The notes: a model not told the origin generated them from the letters alone. Shown: positions 25,323 through 33,552, counted from the stretch's first letter. The stretch: 64,000 nt of DNA from Streptomyces sp. NBC_01465 (GCF_036227325.1 NZ_CP109467.1:3224001-3288000); one strand, 5' to 3'. A program made the numbers and translations.

Positions 25323-26405
25323 TCACGCACCCTGCCGGGTCCGGGGAAGGGTCGGCAGGACGCGGGTCAGGAGGAGGTCGAGGAAGAGCTCGGGCCGCTT
25401 GTAGACGGCGAAGTGACCGGCGTCCTCGATGAGTGTGAACTCCTTGACCGGAGCCTGGACTTCGTCGAAGAAGGCGCGGGCGCGTGCCGGCGTGTTGACC
25501 AGGTCGCAGGCTCCCTGGACCATGAAGAACGGGACGTCGAACCGGGTGCCGTCCGCCCAGTCGTCGAAGGCGGCGGTGGAAGGCAGCACGGCCGCGGAGA
25601 CCATGAAGCTCTTGAAGAAGGTGCCGATCTCGCGCAGCGAGTGCAGCGGCGAGTACCAGAGCGACTTCATCACCACGGACTTCATCGCGGCGAAGGTGTG
25701 CGGGTCGGTGGCGGAGGCGAAGCGGCTGAAGTGGCTGAACTGCTCGGCGCTCCAGGTGCGTTGGTCGGGCCCCATCTCCCGCACGCCGGCCAGTTCCTTC
25801 TTCTTCCCGGCCGTCTCGAGCCGGTCCAGTGCGGCGTAGTAGTCGGCAGTGTCCCGGCCGCCGTCGAAGATCTTCTGGTCGGTCCCGATGTACGCGTCGA
25901 CCAGTTCGGGGCGGCTGCGCGCGATGCGCATGGCTATCGCGCTGCCGAAGGAGCAGCCCAGCAGGACGACGCGCTGCACACCGAGGCGCTCCCGTATGTG
26001 CTCCACGACCTCGACCGCGTCCTGCAGCATCCGGTCGAACGTCACCTCGCCCTGCCCCTTTGCGCCGGAGCGGCGCAGGGTCTTGCCGGTACCGCGCATG
26101 TCCCAGCGCACCAGGGTGACGTGTCGCTCCCAGTCGCGGGAGACGTTGGCCAGGATCGAGTTGGACGAGCCGGGACCGCCGTGCAGTTCGACCACGACCG
26201 GGTTGGCGCGGTCCTCGCCCCGGACGGAGATCCACTGGTCGAGCCCACCGATCCGGGTGAAGTACTGATCGTCGATGCCCTGGCTGCCGGTGATGCGTAG
26301 CCGACGAGCGTTGCCGGAGCGGACGATCGCCCGGCGCGCGAGGAGACCGGCGACAGGTGCGGCGACGGTGGTGGCGGCTGCGGCGGTGATGACGGTGGCG
26401 AACAT
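25323..26405 (-). CDS. Alpha/beta hydrolase (proline-iminopeptidase type)
   Basis: A 360-residue protein; the ATG at 26405 has GGAGG at good spacing, so the longer frame to 26501 is not used. An N-terminal hydrophobic stretch (ITAAAATTVAAPVAGLLAR) may anchor it. VVVELHGGPGSSNSILANVS gives the oxyanion hole, VVLLGCSFGSAIAMRIA the nucleophile Ser, and FTLIEDAGHFAVYKRPEL the His. This arrangement matches S33 proline iminopeptidases and related hydrolases. It is divergent from a TetR regulator across a region with an imperfect inverted repeat, so the TetR protein probably represses it. Confidence 0.88.
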   Translation of the reverse strand: MFATVITAAAATTVAAPVAGLLARRAIVRSGNARRLRITGSQGIDDQYFTRIGGLDQWISVRGEDRANPVVVELHGGPGSSNSILANVSRDWERHVTLVRWDMRGTGKTLRRSGAKGQGEVTFDRMLQDAVEVVEHIRERLGVQRVVLLGCSFGSAIAMRIARSRPELVDAYIGTDQKIFDGGRDTADYYAALDRLETAGKKKELAGVREMGPDQRTWSAEQFSHFSRFASATDPHTFAAMKSVVMKSLWYSPLHSLREIGTFFKSFMVSAAVLPSTAAFDDWADGTRFDVPFFMVQGACDLVNTPARARAFFDEVQAPVKEFTLIEDAGHFAVYKRPELFLDLLLTRVLPTLPRTRQGA

Positions 26406-26433
26406 GGAGACCTCCAGAAGCTGCGGATCCAAT

Positions 26434-26482
26434 AACTGTGTACGCCATACGCTGTTCGTTGTTGTGTATGTTATACGCAGTT
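26434..26482. promoter_or_regulatory. Operator-like inverted repeat between hydrolase and TetR genes
   Basis: AACTGTGTACGCC (26434-26446) and GTTATACGCAGTT (26470-26482) are imperfect inverted repeats (rc of the second is AACTGCGTATAAC). They lie in a noticeably AT-rich 50-bp stretch between divergent genes. The likely ligand is the TetR protein encoded at 26525. Confidence 0.55.
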
Positions 26483-26524
26483 GCTGGGCGGATGGCAACA
26501 CCCTGAGCGAAGGAGGCCGTTACG

Positions 26525-27265
26525 GTGCCGGCGAACAAGGAGAAGAACCGGGATCCGGGCGTCAGCCTCGCGCTGCTGTGGGGCGAGGGAGACGGCCGTC
26601 CGCGACGGGGCCCGAAGCCGAAGTTCACCGCTGCTCAAGTGGCCCGCAGCGGCGTCGCGATCGCCGACGCGGAGGGACTGGAGTCCCTCTCCATGCAGCG
26701 GGTGGCGGAGATGCTCGGGGTCACCACGATGGCCCTCTACCGCTACGTTCCCGGCAAGCCCGACCTCATCGACCTGATGGTCGACACGGTCCTCAGCGAC
26801 CCGCCCGACCTCGGCGCCGTCCCGGGCGGCTGGCGCCCCCGCATCGAGACCTGGGCCCGCGCTTGCCGGGACGTCTACCGCGCCCACCCCTGGATCCTGA
26901 CCGCGACGGGCCTACGACGCCACGCGATGGGCCCCCACCAGGTGGCCTGGCTGGACACGGCCCTGGCCGCCTTCGAACCGACCGGGCTCAGCGCCCGCCG
27001 CCGCCACGACGCCGCCATCCTCGTACTGAGCCTCGTACGCAATCTCACCCAGGAGGCGCTCGACAGCACGGAGGCGGGCGACGCGGAGTGGAACCGCCTC
27101 ACCACCCACCAACTCACCGTGCACGCGGACCGGTTCCCCGCGCTGACCCGGGCCGTGACGGAGGGGGCCTTCGCCCCTACGGACGACGACCCCCTCACCT
27201 TCGGCCTCACCTGCGTACTGGACGGCATCCAGGGACTCATCGAGTCTGCGGACCGCCCAGAGTGA
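26525..27265 (+). CDS. TetR-family regulator (TetR_C domain)
   Basis: A 246-residue protein starting with GTG, AAGGAGG upstream. The N-terminal HTH is VAEMLGVTTMALYRYVPGKP; a 35-residue basic lead (PRRGPKPKFTAAQVARSG) precedes it. The C-terminal part (PHQVAWLDTALAAFEPTGLS and RNLTQEALDS) is the TetR_C ligand domain seen in tetracycline-type repressors. Divergent from the hydrolase it presumably controls. Its last 29 bases overlap the convergent VOC gene. Confidence 0.9.
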   Translation: MPANKEKNRDPGVSLALLWGEGDGRPRRGPKPKFTAAQVARSGVAIADAEGLESLSMQRVAEMLGVTTMALYRYVPGKPDLIDLMVDTVLSDPPDLGAVPGGWRPRIETWARACRDVYRAHPWILTATGLRRHAMGPHQVAWLDTALAAFEPTGLSARRRHDAAILVLSLVRNLTQEALDSTEAGDAEWNRLTTHQLTVHADRFPALTRAVTEGAFAPTDDDPLTFGLTCVLDGIQGLIESADRPE

Positions 27266-27626
27266 GGATTTCCATCAGATGCCCGTCGGGGTCACGGAAG
27301 TACGTGCCCCTGAGACCCTCGGTGCGCTCGCTCCGGTAGACCTGGCCGATCTCCTGGCACGCAGGGTCGCCGTAGTGGGTGATTCCGCCGCCCTGGATGC
27401 GGGCGAGGGCGGCCTCGAACTCCTCCTCGCCGACCGTGAACGCGTAGTGGTGCGGCTCGAAGTCGTCCAACTGGTCGTAGTCCAGGGTGACTTGATTGGC
27501 CATCCTGACCGGCGTGAAGTGCGTCAGCGGCGGATCGACGCTCAGGCCGAGGATCCCGGCCAGGAACTGCGCCGAGACCTGCGGGTCACGGGCGGGGACG
27601 ATGGTGTGATTCAGCTCCACGGGCAT
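27237..27626 (-). CDS. VOC-family protein
   Basis: A 129-residue protein: MPVELNHTIVPARDPQVSAQ, FLAGILGL at the N-terminus and GLRGTYFRDPDGHLMEILTL near the end, with HHYAFTV in the middle. The His and Glu positions of the metal site (LNHT, PHHYAF, LMEIL) are all present. It may be a dioxygenase or glyoxalase; the substrate is unknown. It is on the same strand as the DUF1772 gene 27 bases upstream and may share its promoter. Confidence 0.87.
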   Translation of the reverse strand: MPVELNHTIVPARDPQVSAQFLAGILGLSVDPPLTHFTPVRMANQVTLDYDQLDDFEPHHYAFTVGEEEFEAALARIQGGGITHYGDPACQEIGQVYRSERTEGLRGTYFRDPDGHLMEILTLGGPQTR

Positions 27627-27653
27627 GGCGACTCCTTCTGTCGTGCGTCGGAC

Positions 27654-28100
27654 TCAGACGAGGGCGGTGACCAGCAGGGTGAAGGCGGCGACGATGACGG
27701 CGACGCGGATGTAGTGGAAGAAGAGCCAGCGGTTCAACTGGTCCTTCCAGTCGGCGGGCCGGTTCTCGGGGGTCCATGTCTTGCCGCGGTTGTTGATCGG
27801 GACGAGCAGCAGGACCGACATCAGCACGCTGACGATCAGCAGCGCGCCGGCGATGACGACGAGGCCGGTGCCGTGGTGGTCCCAGCCGGCGACCGCCCAG
27901 ATCGCGGCGAGGACGAGCGAGCCGATGTACCAGAACGGCATCACGGCGCCGAGCATCCGGCCCCCGTGGGCATGGCCGAGCTGGCCGCTGTCCTCGGGGA
28001 GTGCGTTGAGGATCGGGTTCATGACGAAGGCGACGGCGAACTCCACCCCCACCATCAGTCCGACAACCACGGTGGTGAACACCTCAAGTGCGTTGAGCAT
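27654..28100 (-). CDS. DUF1772 membrane protein
   Basis: A 148-residue protein with four hydrophobic helices: VFTTVVVGLMVGVEFAVAFV, YIGSLVLAAIWAVAGW, LVVIAGALLIVSVLMSVLLL and the C-terminal VAVIVAAFTLLVTALV. The VNPILNALPE and VPINNR-K motifs between helices are those of DUF1772, a family linked to anthrone-oxygenase-like noncatalytic membrane proteins. Divergent from a TetR gene with clear operator repeats, so it is probably TetR-regulated. Function unknown. Confidence 0.85.
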   Translation of the reverse strand: MLNALEVFTTVVVGLMVGVEFAVAFVMNPILNALPEDSGQLGHAHGGRMLGAVMPFWYIGSLVLAAIWAVAGWDHHGTGLVVIAGALLIVSVLMSVLLLVPINNRGKTWTPENRPADWKDQLNRWLFFHYIRVAVIVAAFTLLVTALV

Positions 28101-28118
28101 GACGACCCCTCCGAATAT

Positions 28119-28182
28119 CTAGCGTTGCTAGGTGATGAGGCAACGCTAGTACTACTGCCGCTCGATTGTCTAGCGGTGCTAG
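28119..28182. promoter_or_regulatory. TetR operator set between DUF1772 and TetR genes
   Basis: CTAGCGTTGC (28119-28128) and GCAACGCTAG (28140-28149) are perfect inverted repeats with an 11-base spacer. CTAGCGTTGCTAG (28119-28131) recurs, with one change, as CTAGCGGTGCTAG at 28170-28182, ending 9 bases before the tetR ATG. Three related half-sites between divergent genes strongly suggest autorepression by the adjacent TetR protein. Confidence 0.75.
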
Positions 28183-28191
28183 GATCGAATC

Positions 28192-28770
28192 ATGTCGGTT
28201 CAAGAACGCAAGGAACGCGAACGGTCGGAACGCGAGCGCCTCATCGTGGCGACCGCCCGCGAACTCGCCGAGCAGCAGGGCTGGGGCGCGGTCACCACGC
28301 GCAAGCTCGCCGAGCGCATCGAGTACAGCCAGCCCGTCCTCTACAGCCACTTCCGCGGCAAACGGGAGATCATCGGCGCGGTCGCCCTGGAGGGCGCCAC
28401 CGAGATGGCCGTGGCAGTACGGGCGGCGACCGCCGCCGCGGACGGCCCGCGCGCCCGGGTCACCGCCCTGGCCCGCGCCTACCTGGACTTCGCCGAGCGC
28501 AACCCGGCGGCCTACGACGCGATCTTCCAGCTCGACGGCGGCCTGGCGTACGCACAGGAGGACACCCCGGAGCCCTTGAAGGACGCCTTCGCCGCGCTGG
28601 AGGAGAGCCTGGGCGAGGTGGCCGGGGACGGCGTCGGCGGGGGCCTGTTCACCGAGGTGTTCTGGGCGTCACTGCACGGGGTGGCGACCCTGACGCGGGC
28701 GGGCCGGCTGCCGCCGGAGTACACCGAGCGGAGGGTGGAGCTGCTGGTGGACCGGCTCCCCGTGCTCTGA
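28192..28770 (+). CDS. TetR/AcrR-family regulator
   Basis: A 192-residue protein. The HTH is TRKLAERIEYSQPVLYSHFR followed by GKREIIGAV, and the C-terminal part (LARAYLDFAERNPAAYDAIF) is the TetR ligand-binding helix bundle of the WHG subfamily. It is divergent from the DUF1772 gene, with a repeated CTAGCG-N-TGCTAG operator overlapping its own promoter, so it probably represses both. The ligand is unknown. Confidence 0.9.
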   Translation: MSVQERKERERSERERLIVATARELAEQQGWGAVTTRKLAERIEYSQPVLYSHFRGKREIIGAVALEGATEMAVAVRAATAAADGPRARVTALARAYLDFAERNPAAYDAIFQLDGGLAYAQEDTPEPLKDAFAALEESLGEVAGDGVGGGLFTEVFWASLHGVATLTRAGRLPPEYTERRVELLVDRLPVL

Positions 28771-28781
28771 CGGAGGCCCGC

Positions 28782-29024
28782 CTAGTCGGCGGTCGCGTAC
28801 GCGATGAACGCGGTCCAGGAGGCGGCGGGGACGGCGAACTGGGGGCTGCTGGTGAGCTTTGAGTCGCGGAGGTGGATGGCGGTGGGGGACGTGGCTACCT
28901 CGACGCACTCGCCGCCCTCTGTGTTGCTGTGGCTGGACTTGCGCCAGGACAGGGCGACTTCGACGCAGTCCCCGCCACCAGTACCGCTGTACGTGGACTT
29001 GAACCAATTGAGCTCGGTACTCAT
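28782..29024 (-). CDS. Tandem DUF397 protein (BldB/AbaA-associated type)
   Basis: An 80-residue protein with two DUF397 units back to back: FKSTYSGTGGGDCVEVALSW and then WRKSSHSNTEGGECVEVATS, followed by VRDSK-like IHLRDSKLTSSPQFAVPAAS and WTAF. DUF397 proteins are small partners of WhiJ-like HTH regulators in developmental control of streptomycetes. Its ATG overlaps the stop of the HTH gene by four bases. The first unit is cut short just after its CVEVA, as if a duplication replaced its C-terminal half. Confidence 0.88.
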   Translation of the reverse strand: MSTELNWFKSTYSGTGGGDCVEVALSWRKSSHSNTEGGECVEVATSPTAIHLRDSKLTSSPQFAVPAASWTAFIAYATAD

Positions 29025-29809
29025 TGCTCCTCCGCCAACTTCCCTATGAAGCGCGCCGATTCCTCGGGGCCGAGCGCCCTTCGGAGGATCATTGCATGGC
29101 GCTGCGCAACAACACTGACCTCATCCGGGTCCGAATACAGCACCCCCATGCGCTGCCCTTCCTCATAGGCGAGCTGCTCATGCTCAGGCGTCTCCAGCAG
29201 GACGAACGGACCGTTGAGCCCCGGATGCGCACCGCCGAACGGCATAACCTGGATGGTCACGTTGCGCCGCTCGCCCACCTCGAGCAGATGGAGCAGTTGA
29301 CATCGATGCTCATCAACGCTGCCGACCGCGTGGCGCAAAGCTGCTTCCCCGATGACGAAGCTGCAGGATCTGGTCTGTTTCCTCAGCAATGACTGCCGGT
29401 CCAGTCGAGCCTCGAGTCGGACCTCAATCGTCTCGTCGTCCAACGGCGGCCAGTGCGCGTTGAGTAGCCCCCGTGCCGTTGCCCTGGTCTGCAGCAGCCC
29501 CGGAACGAGCAGCGGCTGGTACGCGTTGAGGACGATCGCCTCTGACTCGTACCGGATGAAGTCCTGCGAGTACGAGAGGAACTTCTCCGGCTTGAGGAAC
29601 TGATGAGCCGCAACCAGCAACCCCTTCGCCCCGCACAACCGATCCGCCGTCTCCAGCAACCGCAACGTCGGCCGGCGCCGACCAACCTCCATGGAGCGCA
29701 CGGTGTCGTACTCGTACCCCGCCTCCGCACCCAACTCCGCACGAGACACGCCCGCCCGCTCGCGCCACAACTTGCACTGATTCCCGCAGTACCGCCACGC
29801 CTCGGTCAC
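29021..29809 (-). CDS. WhiJ-like HTH regulator (XRE, DUF5753)
   Basis: A 262-residue protein from a GTG at 29809 with GGGGAGG six bases upstream; the longer frame to 29857 lacks such a site. Residues 10-65 are an XRE HTH (CKLWRERAGVSRAELGAEAG with YEYDTVRSMEVGRRRP). The rest is the DUF5753 domain (YQPLLVPGLLQTRATARGLL and RNVTIQVMPFGGAHPGLNGP). Such proteins pair with a DUF397 protein, here translationally coupled, and often a nearby anti-sigma-like ATPase, here divergent at 29904. Probable role in developmental or antibiotic regulation. Confidence 0.9.
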   Translation of the reverse strand: MTEAWRYCGNQCKLWRERAGVSRAELGAEAGYEYDTVRSMEVGRRRPTLRLLETADRLCGAKGLLVAAHQFLKPEKFLSYSQDFIRYESEAIVLNAYQPLLVPGLLQTRATARGLLNAHWPPLDDETIEVRLEARLDRQSLLRKQTRSCSFVIGEAALRHAVGSVDEHRCQLLHLLEVGERRNVTIQVMPFGGAHPGLNGPFVLLETPEHEQLAYEEGQRMGVLYSDPDEVSVVAQRHAMILRRALGPEESARFIGKLAEEQ

Positions 29810-29903
29810 GCGCGCCTCCCCGGAGCCGGGCCATGTGTACAACCACCCTCTGTACACAGCCTGTTACTCCACACGCTAACCCCAACTCCACCACGCTTGC
29901 CCC

Positions 29904-30317
29904 ATGACCAGCGCAATCCCCCAGGACATCGAGTGGCGTCTCCCCCACCGCCCCCGAAGCGTCGGCCGCGCCCGCACGCTCCTCGGCGAGCAACTCCACT
30001 ACTGGAAGGTGCCCGACGAGACGGCAGCCACAGCCGTACTGCTCCTCAGCGAACTCCTCACGAATGCGGTACGGCACGCGACCACACCCCCCGGCCGCGA
30101 GGTCTCGGCCCGCGCAATCCTCCGCGCCTGCGGAACCCTCCGCATCGAGGTCTCGGACGCGAACACCGCACGCCCCGAACCCCAACACCCCACCCCGGAC
30201 GCCGAGTCGGGCCGGGGCCTCACTCTGGTCGCAGCGCTAGCCACCGCCTGGGACACCGGCCCCCGCCCGTACGGCATCGGCAAAACGGTCTGGTTCGAGC
30301 TCGCGCCAACACCCTGA
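29904..30317 (+). CDS. Anti-sigma/RsbW-type histidine-kinase-like ATPase
   Basis: A 137-residue GHKL ATPase. The N box is ELLTNAVRHA (residues about 49-58), with the later GRGLTLVAALATAWD motif (G2 region) and the C-terminal KTVWFEL strand. The DxGxG (G1) motif is replaced by VSDANTARPEP, as in many Streptomyces members. Single-domain proteins of this type act as anti-sigma factors or Ser kinases. It is divergent from the WhiJ/DUF397 pair, the composition of abaA-like regulatory loci. Confidence 0.85.
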   Translation: MTSAIPQDIEWRLPHRPRSVGRARTLLGEQLHYWKVPDETAATAVLLLSELLTNAVRHATTPPGREVSARAILRACGTLRIEVSDANTARPEPQHPTPDAESGRGLTLVAALATAWDTGPRPYGIGKTVWFELAPTP

Positions 30318-30398
30318 CCCCCTACCCGTTTCCCCTGGTCGGGGGCTTCGTGTGGTGGGTCTCCCTGTCAACCGACGCCGGGAGTGTGCGCGCTTGCG

Positions 30399-30471
30399 GG
30401 TCCGGAGTAAAGGGCGGCCTTCGGCCGTCGGCTGCGCCGATTCCGCTTCGCTCCACCCTTGACTCCGCACC
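30399..30471. repeat. Inverted-repeat element, about 73 bp
   Basis: GGTCCGGAGTAAAGGGCGG (30399-30417) is matched by the reverse complement of 30453-30471 with three mismatches in 19. Between them are further small palindromes (GGCCTTCGGCC). Elements with this pattern (outer GGAGTxAAGGGxGG arms, inner CTTCGG) recur in Streptomyces intergenic DNA to my recollection. Confidence 0.6.
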
Positions 30472-30704
30472 CTCCAGCGCTGGGGTTGGCGGCTATCGGT
30501 CGGCAGGGAGGCCTGGCCACAGTGGGGAGGGGATCAGGGTCGTGGGTTGGCCCGGACCGGAAACGGCGGGGGTTGGGTGCGGGCCCGGGGCTGCGGGCGG
30601 TTGGCCGGTGCCCGGGTGCGGGCTGCGCCCGCCACGGCACCCCGGCCGGGATGCGGTCCGGGGCGCGGAAGGTGCGGGCGGGCTGGTTCGCGCACCCTTT
30701 GTAT

Positions 30705-31095
30705 GGGGTAGCCGCTCCCGGCTTGGCGTCAACCGGCCGCCGCTTGACTGGACTTCATGCCCCGCTGGTCACCGCCCGGTGGGTTGAGTGGCCACAACAC
30801 CCACCATGCACCATTTGCCCGGTTTGGGCGGTGTGGCTGCCACTGCGAGATGCGTAGGTCCGGTGGGACCGGACCTACGCATCTCGCAGTGGCCGGAGTC
30901 GACGCCAGTTGCCCCGTTGCGGCCGGAAGCGGACACCAGGCGCACCCGTATGTCCGCTATGCCTGTCCGTTTCCGACAGTAACCCGGGGTAACAGGCTTT
31001 CCGTCCCACCAACCCACCCACCGGGCGGCGACCAGCGGGGCATGAACACCTGCCAACCGACCGCCCGTTGACGCCGAGACCAGACCGGCAGCCCC
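30705..31095. repeat. Large imperfect inverted repeat
   Basis: About 82 bp at 30705-30786 is repeated in inverted, diverged form at 31010-31095: both contain GGCGTCAAC, CATGCCCCGCTGGTC and CGCCCGGTGGGT in order on opposite strands. The two copies flank about 220 bp that includes a perfect 26-bp hairpin. As a whole it resembles a non-autonomous element or an old duplicated unit. Confidence 0.6.
30839..30893. repeat. Perfect 26-bp hairpin
   Basis: Arms 30839-30864 and 30868-30893 are exact reverse complements with a 3-base GGG loop. Such a perfect long stem is rare by chance and would form a very stable hairpin on either transcript strand. There is no U tract, and no gene ends immediately next to it. 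Confidence 0.85.
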
Positions 31096-31496
31096 ATGCA
31101 AGTGGTGCGACATCCGCCACCGGCGCGGGGAGCGGAGCTCCATCCCGGACGCTGTAACGCTCACCCCCCGCCGAAGTGCCCCGCAGATGAACCGATCAGC
31201 ACAACCGGTCCGCACGAGCATCGCGGTGTACACGAAACCCCCGCCACAGCGCGGCAGCAGCCAGACGGACTCGCCCCCAGGGCGAGGCCTACGACGCGCA
31301 GCGTCGTACATCCCGCAACCCCAGCACCGAACCAACCCGCGCGACCGGCGTCCGGCGCCCGCCCCCCACCTGTTCGCTGTAACCAGATTCCGTGCGCCGA
31401 AGGCGCGAGACGCCGCGCAACCCGCCCTACCCACCCGAAGCCCACCACCCACCCGGCCCGGGACTTGCACCTGCCTCGCCATCCATCTGCTCCCCT

Positions 31497-32114
31497 TCAG
31501 CCGATCAGGCGTTCCGCCAGCAGGAACCCGCCGATGGCGATCATCATGCCCCCGGAGACACGGGTCACCGCCCGGGCCGCCGACGGCCGCGCCTTCAGCA
31601 CCGTACGGGCGAGGACGCCCACCGCCAGATAGACGACCGCGCAACTCACCATGTGGAGCACGCCCAGCAGACCCGTCTGGGCAGCGACGGGCCAGCCCGC
31701 CCCCGCGTCGATGAACTGCGGGAACAGCGAGAAGTACAGCAGCAGCGCCTTGGGGTTCAGACCGCTGATCCCCGCGCCCCTCACCATGACCTGCCACCGC
31801 GAGGAACCCACCGCCTCCGCCGACGCGCTCACCGCGGCCGGTCGCACCAGCACGCTCCACCCGAGCCACATCAGATACGCGGCCCCGAGGACGGTCAGCG
31901 CCGTCAGCAGACTCGGCGAGCTCGCGACGACCACCACCAGACCTGCCACGGCCAGCAGGGTGTACCCGGCGTATCCGGCTATCAGCCCGGCCACCGCCGG
32001 AACCACCGACCGGTCCCGCAGACCCGCCCCGATCGCGTACGCCCAGTCCGCGCCGGGTGTGAACACCAGCAGCAGATCCACGGCCAGGAAGGCCGCCAAC
32101 GTGGTCATGTCCAT
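31497..32114 (-). CDS. LysE/RhtB-family amino-acid exporter
   Basis: A 205-residue membrane protein; the ATG at 32114 has GGAGAGGGA upstream. MTTLAAFLAVDLLLVFTPGA, with the DWAY/GxxPGAD-like FTPGADW motif, and helices such as LTVLGAAYLMWLGWSVLV and the final GGMMIAIGGFLLAERLIG, match LysE exporters of six helices. It is divergent from an Lrp-family gene, the usual arrangement in which Lrp/AsnC controls the exporter. Substrate probably an amino acid or derivative. Confidence 0.9.
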   Translation of the reverse strand: MDMTTLAAFLAVDLLLVFTPGADWAYAIGAGLRDRSVVPAVAGLIAGYAGYTLLAVAGLVVVVASSPSLLTALTVLGAAYLMWLGWSVLVRPAAVSASAEAVGSSRWQVMVRGAGISGLNPKALLLYFSLFPQFIDAGAGWPVAAQTGLLGVLHMVSCAVVYLAVGVLARTVLKARPSAARAVTRVSGGMMIAIGGFLLAERLIG

Positions 32115-32225
32115 GGTTCGATCCCTCTCCACCCATCCATCCGAGAGGGAAGATTACGACCGTTTCGCCCGAATATGTTTCCGTCTTTACCCCTGGAAGC
32201 CTCCACCCGAGGGAGAATCTTCTCC

Positions 32226-32702
32226 ATGGACGCCCTGGACCGGAAGATTCTGACCGAGCTGCAGCTGGACGGCCGCCTCACGGTGACCGAACTGGCCGCC
32301 CGCGTGAAGCTGAGCGTGTCCCCCTGCCACCGCCGCGTACGCGACCTCGAACGCGAGGGCGCGATCCGCGGCTACCGCGCCGTCGTGGACGCGGCGGCCG
32401 TCGGCCTGAACTTCGAGGCCCTGGTCTTCGCCACTCTGCGCTGGGAGGACCGCGACACCGTCCCCGCGTTCGAGAAGGCCGTGGCCGCGGTCCCCCATGT
32501 GATCCAGGCACAGCGTCTGTTCGGCGAACCCGACTACCTCCTGCGCGTGGCCACCACCGACCTGGCCGCCTTCCAGCAGTTGTACGACGAGCAGTTGGCC
32601 ATCCTGCCCGGCGTCCAGCGCCTGACCTCGACCCTCGTCATGAAGGACGTCGTCACCGACCGCCCGCTGCCCGACCCGCCGAAGGCGAAGGGCGCCGCGT
32701 AA
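32226..32702 (+). CDS. Lrp/AsnC-family regulator
   Basis: A 158-residue protein. The HTH is LDRKILTELQLDGRLTVTEL followed by AARVKLSVSPCHRRVRDLE, and the RAM ligand domain includes VPHVIQAQRLFGEPDYLLRV and the final STLVMKDVVTDRPLP. GAGGGAGA lies 11 bases before the ATG. Divergent from the LysE gene, which it most likely activates in response to an amino acid. The next gene begins 10 bases after its stop. Confidence 0.92.
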   Translation: MDALDRKILTELQLDGRLTVTELAARVKLSVSPCHRRVRDLEREGAIRGYRAVVDAAAVGLNFEALVFATLRWEDRDTVPAFEKAVAAVPHVIQAQRLFGEPDYLLRVATTDLAAFQQLYDEQLAILPGVQRLTSTLVMKDVVTDRPLPDPPKAKGAA

Positions 32703-32712
32703 CGTAAATGCG

Positions 32713-33552
32713 GTGACCTCCGACCAACAGCGCCTCGAACTCGCCCAGTTCATACGCAGCCGACGCGAGCGGCGCAGGCCCGAGGACGTGGGGATGCCGT
32801 CCGTCGGGTACCGGCGCACTCCCGGCCTCCGGCGCGAGGAGGTGGCGATCGTCGCCGGTGTCAGCGTCACCTGGTACACCTGGTTGGAGCAGGCGCGCGA
32901 GATCCGCGTCTCGCGTCAGGTCCTCGGCAGCCTCGCCCGCGCCCTCGGCCTCGACACCGTCGAGACCAGGCACCTCTTCCGGCTCGCGGGCGAGGTGCCG
33001 CCCGACGCGACGGCCTCTCCCGTACGGGCCCAACTGCCCCAGCAGTACGAGCTGTTGCTGACCCACCTGGACCCGAACCCCGCCTTCGTCGTCAACCCGC
33101 GCTTCGACATCGTGGCGTGGAACCGGGGCTGCGAAGTCCTCTACGGAGACCTGGCCGCCCTCCCCGAGGCACAGCGCAACGTCCTGTGGCTCACGTTCAC
33201 CTCGCCCGAGGCGAGGGCCATGTCGATCGACTGGGAGGAAGAGGCGTCCCACACCCTCGCGCTCTTCCGGACCCAGGTGGGCGAGGGGGTGATGGCACCC
33301 GAGATCGCCGCCCTGATCTCCGAACTCGAAGCGGCCAGCGAGGACTTCGCCCGGCTGTGGCAGCGCAAGGAGGTGGCGCCGTTCGTGCCAAAACAGCGGA
33401 CGATACGCCACCCCCGGCTCGGCGAGATCGCACTGGACTACGTCAAGATGCACATCGCCGGCGACGACAAGACGGTGGTCGCCTACCTCTCCGTACCGGG
33501 GTCCGAGCTGGCGAAGCAGCTGGAGGCCGAGGTCGCGGTCAGGACACCGTGA
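32713..33552 (+). CDS. XRE-HTH regulator with MmyB-like ligand domain
   Basis: A 279-residue protein starting with GTG (MTSDQQRLELAQFIRSRRER). The HTH is LRREEVAIVAGVSVTWYTWL with EQAREIRVS, followed by the MmyB-like ligand domain (YELLLTHLDPNPAFVVNPRF, DIVAWNRG, and the late LDYVKMHIAGDDKTVVAYLS). Proteins of this kind bind fatty-acid-like ligands and control a neighbouring dehydrogenase. It is convergent with the SDR gene and overlaps it by 14 bases. Upstream spacing of 10 bases suggests co-transcription with the Lrp gene, although the ribosome site is poor. Confidence 0.88.
   Translation: MTSDQQRLELAQFIRSRRERRRPEDVGMPSVGYRRTPGLRREEVAIVAGVSVTWYTWLEQAREIRVSRQVLGSLARALGLDTVETRHLFRLAGEVPPDATASPVRAQLPQQYELLLTHLDPNPAFVVNPRFDIVAWNRGCEVLYGDLAALPEAQRNVLWLTFTSPEARAMSIDWEEEASHTLALFRTQVGEGVMAPEIAALISELEAASEDFARLWQRKEVAPFVPKQRTIRHPRLGEIALDYVKMHIAGDDKTVVAYLSVPGSELAKQLEAEVAVRTP

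Larger units (their letters stand above)
30318..31496. other. 1.18 kb non-coding region with inverted repeats
   Basis: No reading frame here has a plausible start, ribosome site or protein-like sequence; the frames seen encode Pro/Arg/Gly-rich nonsense on both strands. It contains two inverted-repeat elements (listed separately) and otherwise GC-rich sequence. It may be a graveyard of repeated elements between the anti-sigma gene and the lysE gene. Confidence 0.7.

Noticed and set aside
30769..32136. 455-residue minus-strand frame across the repeat region
   Set aside because: It runs through the inverted repeats and then opposite a real Lrp/LysE pair; no domain is visible, so the stretch is treated as non-coding.
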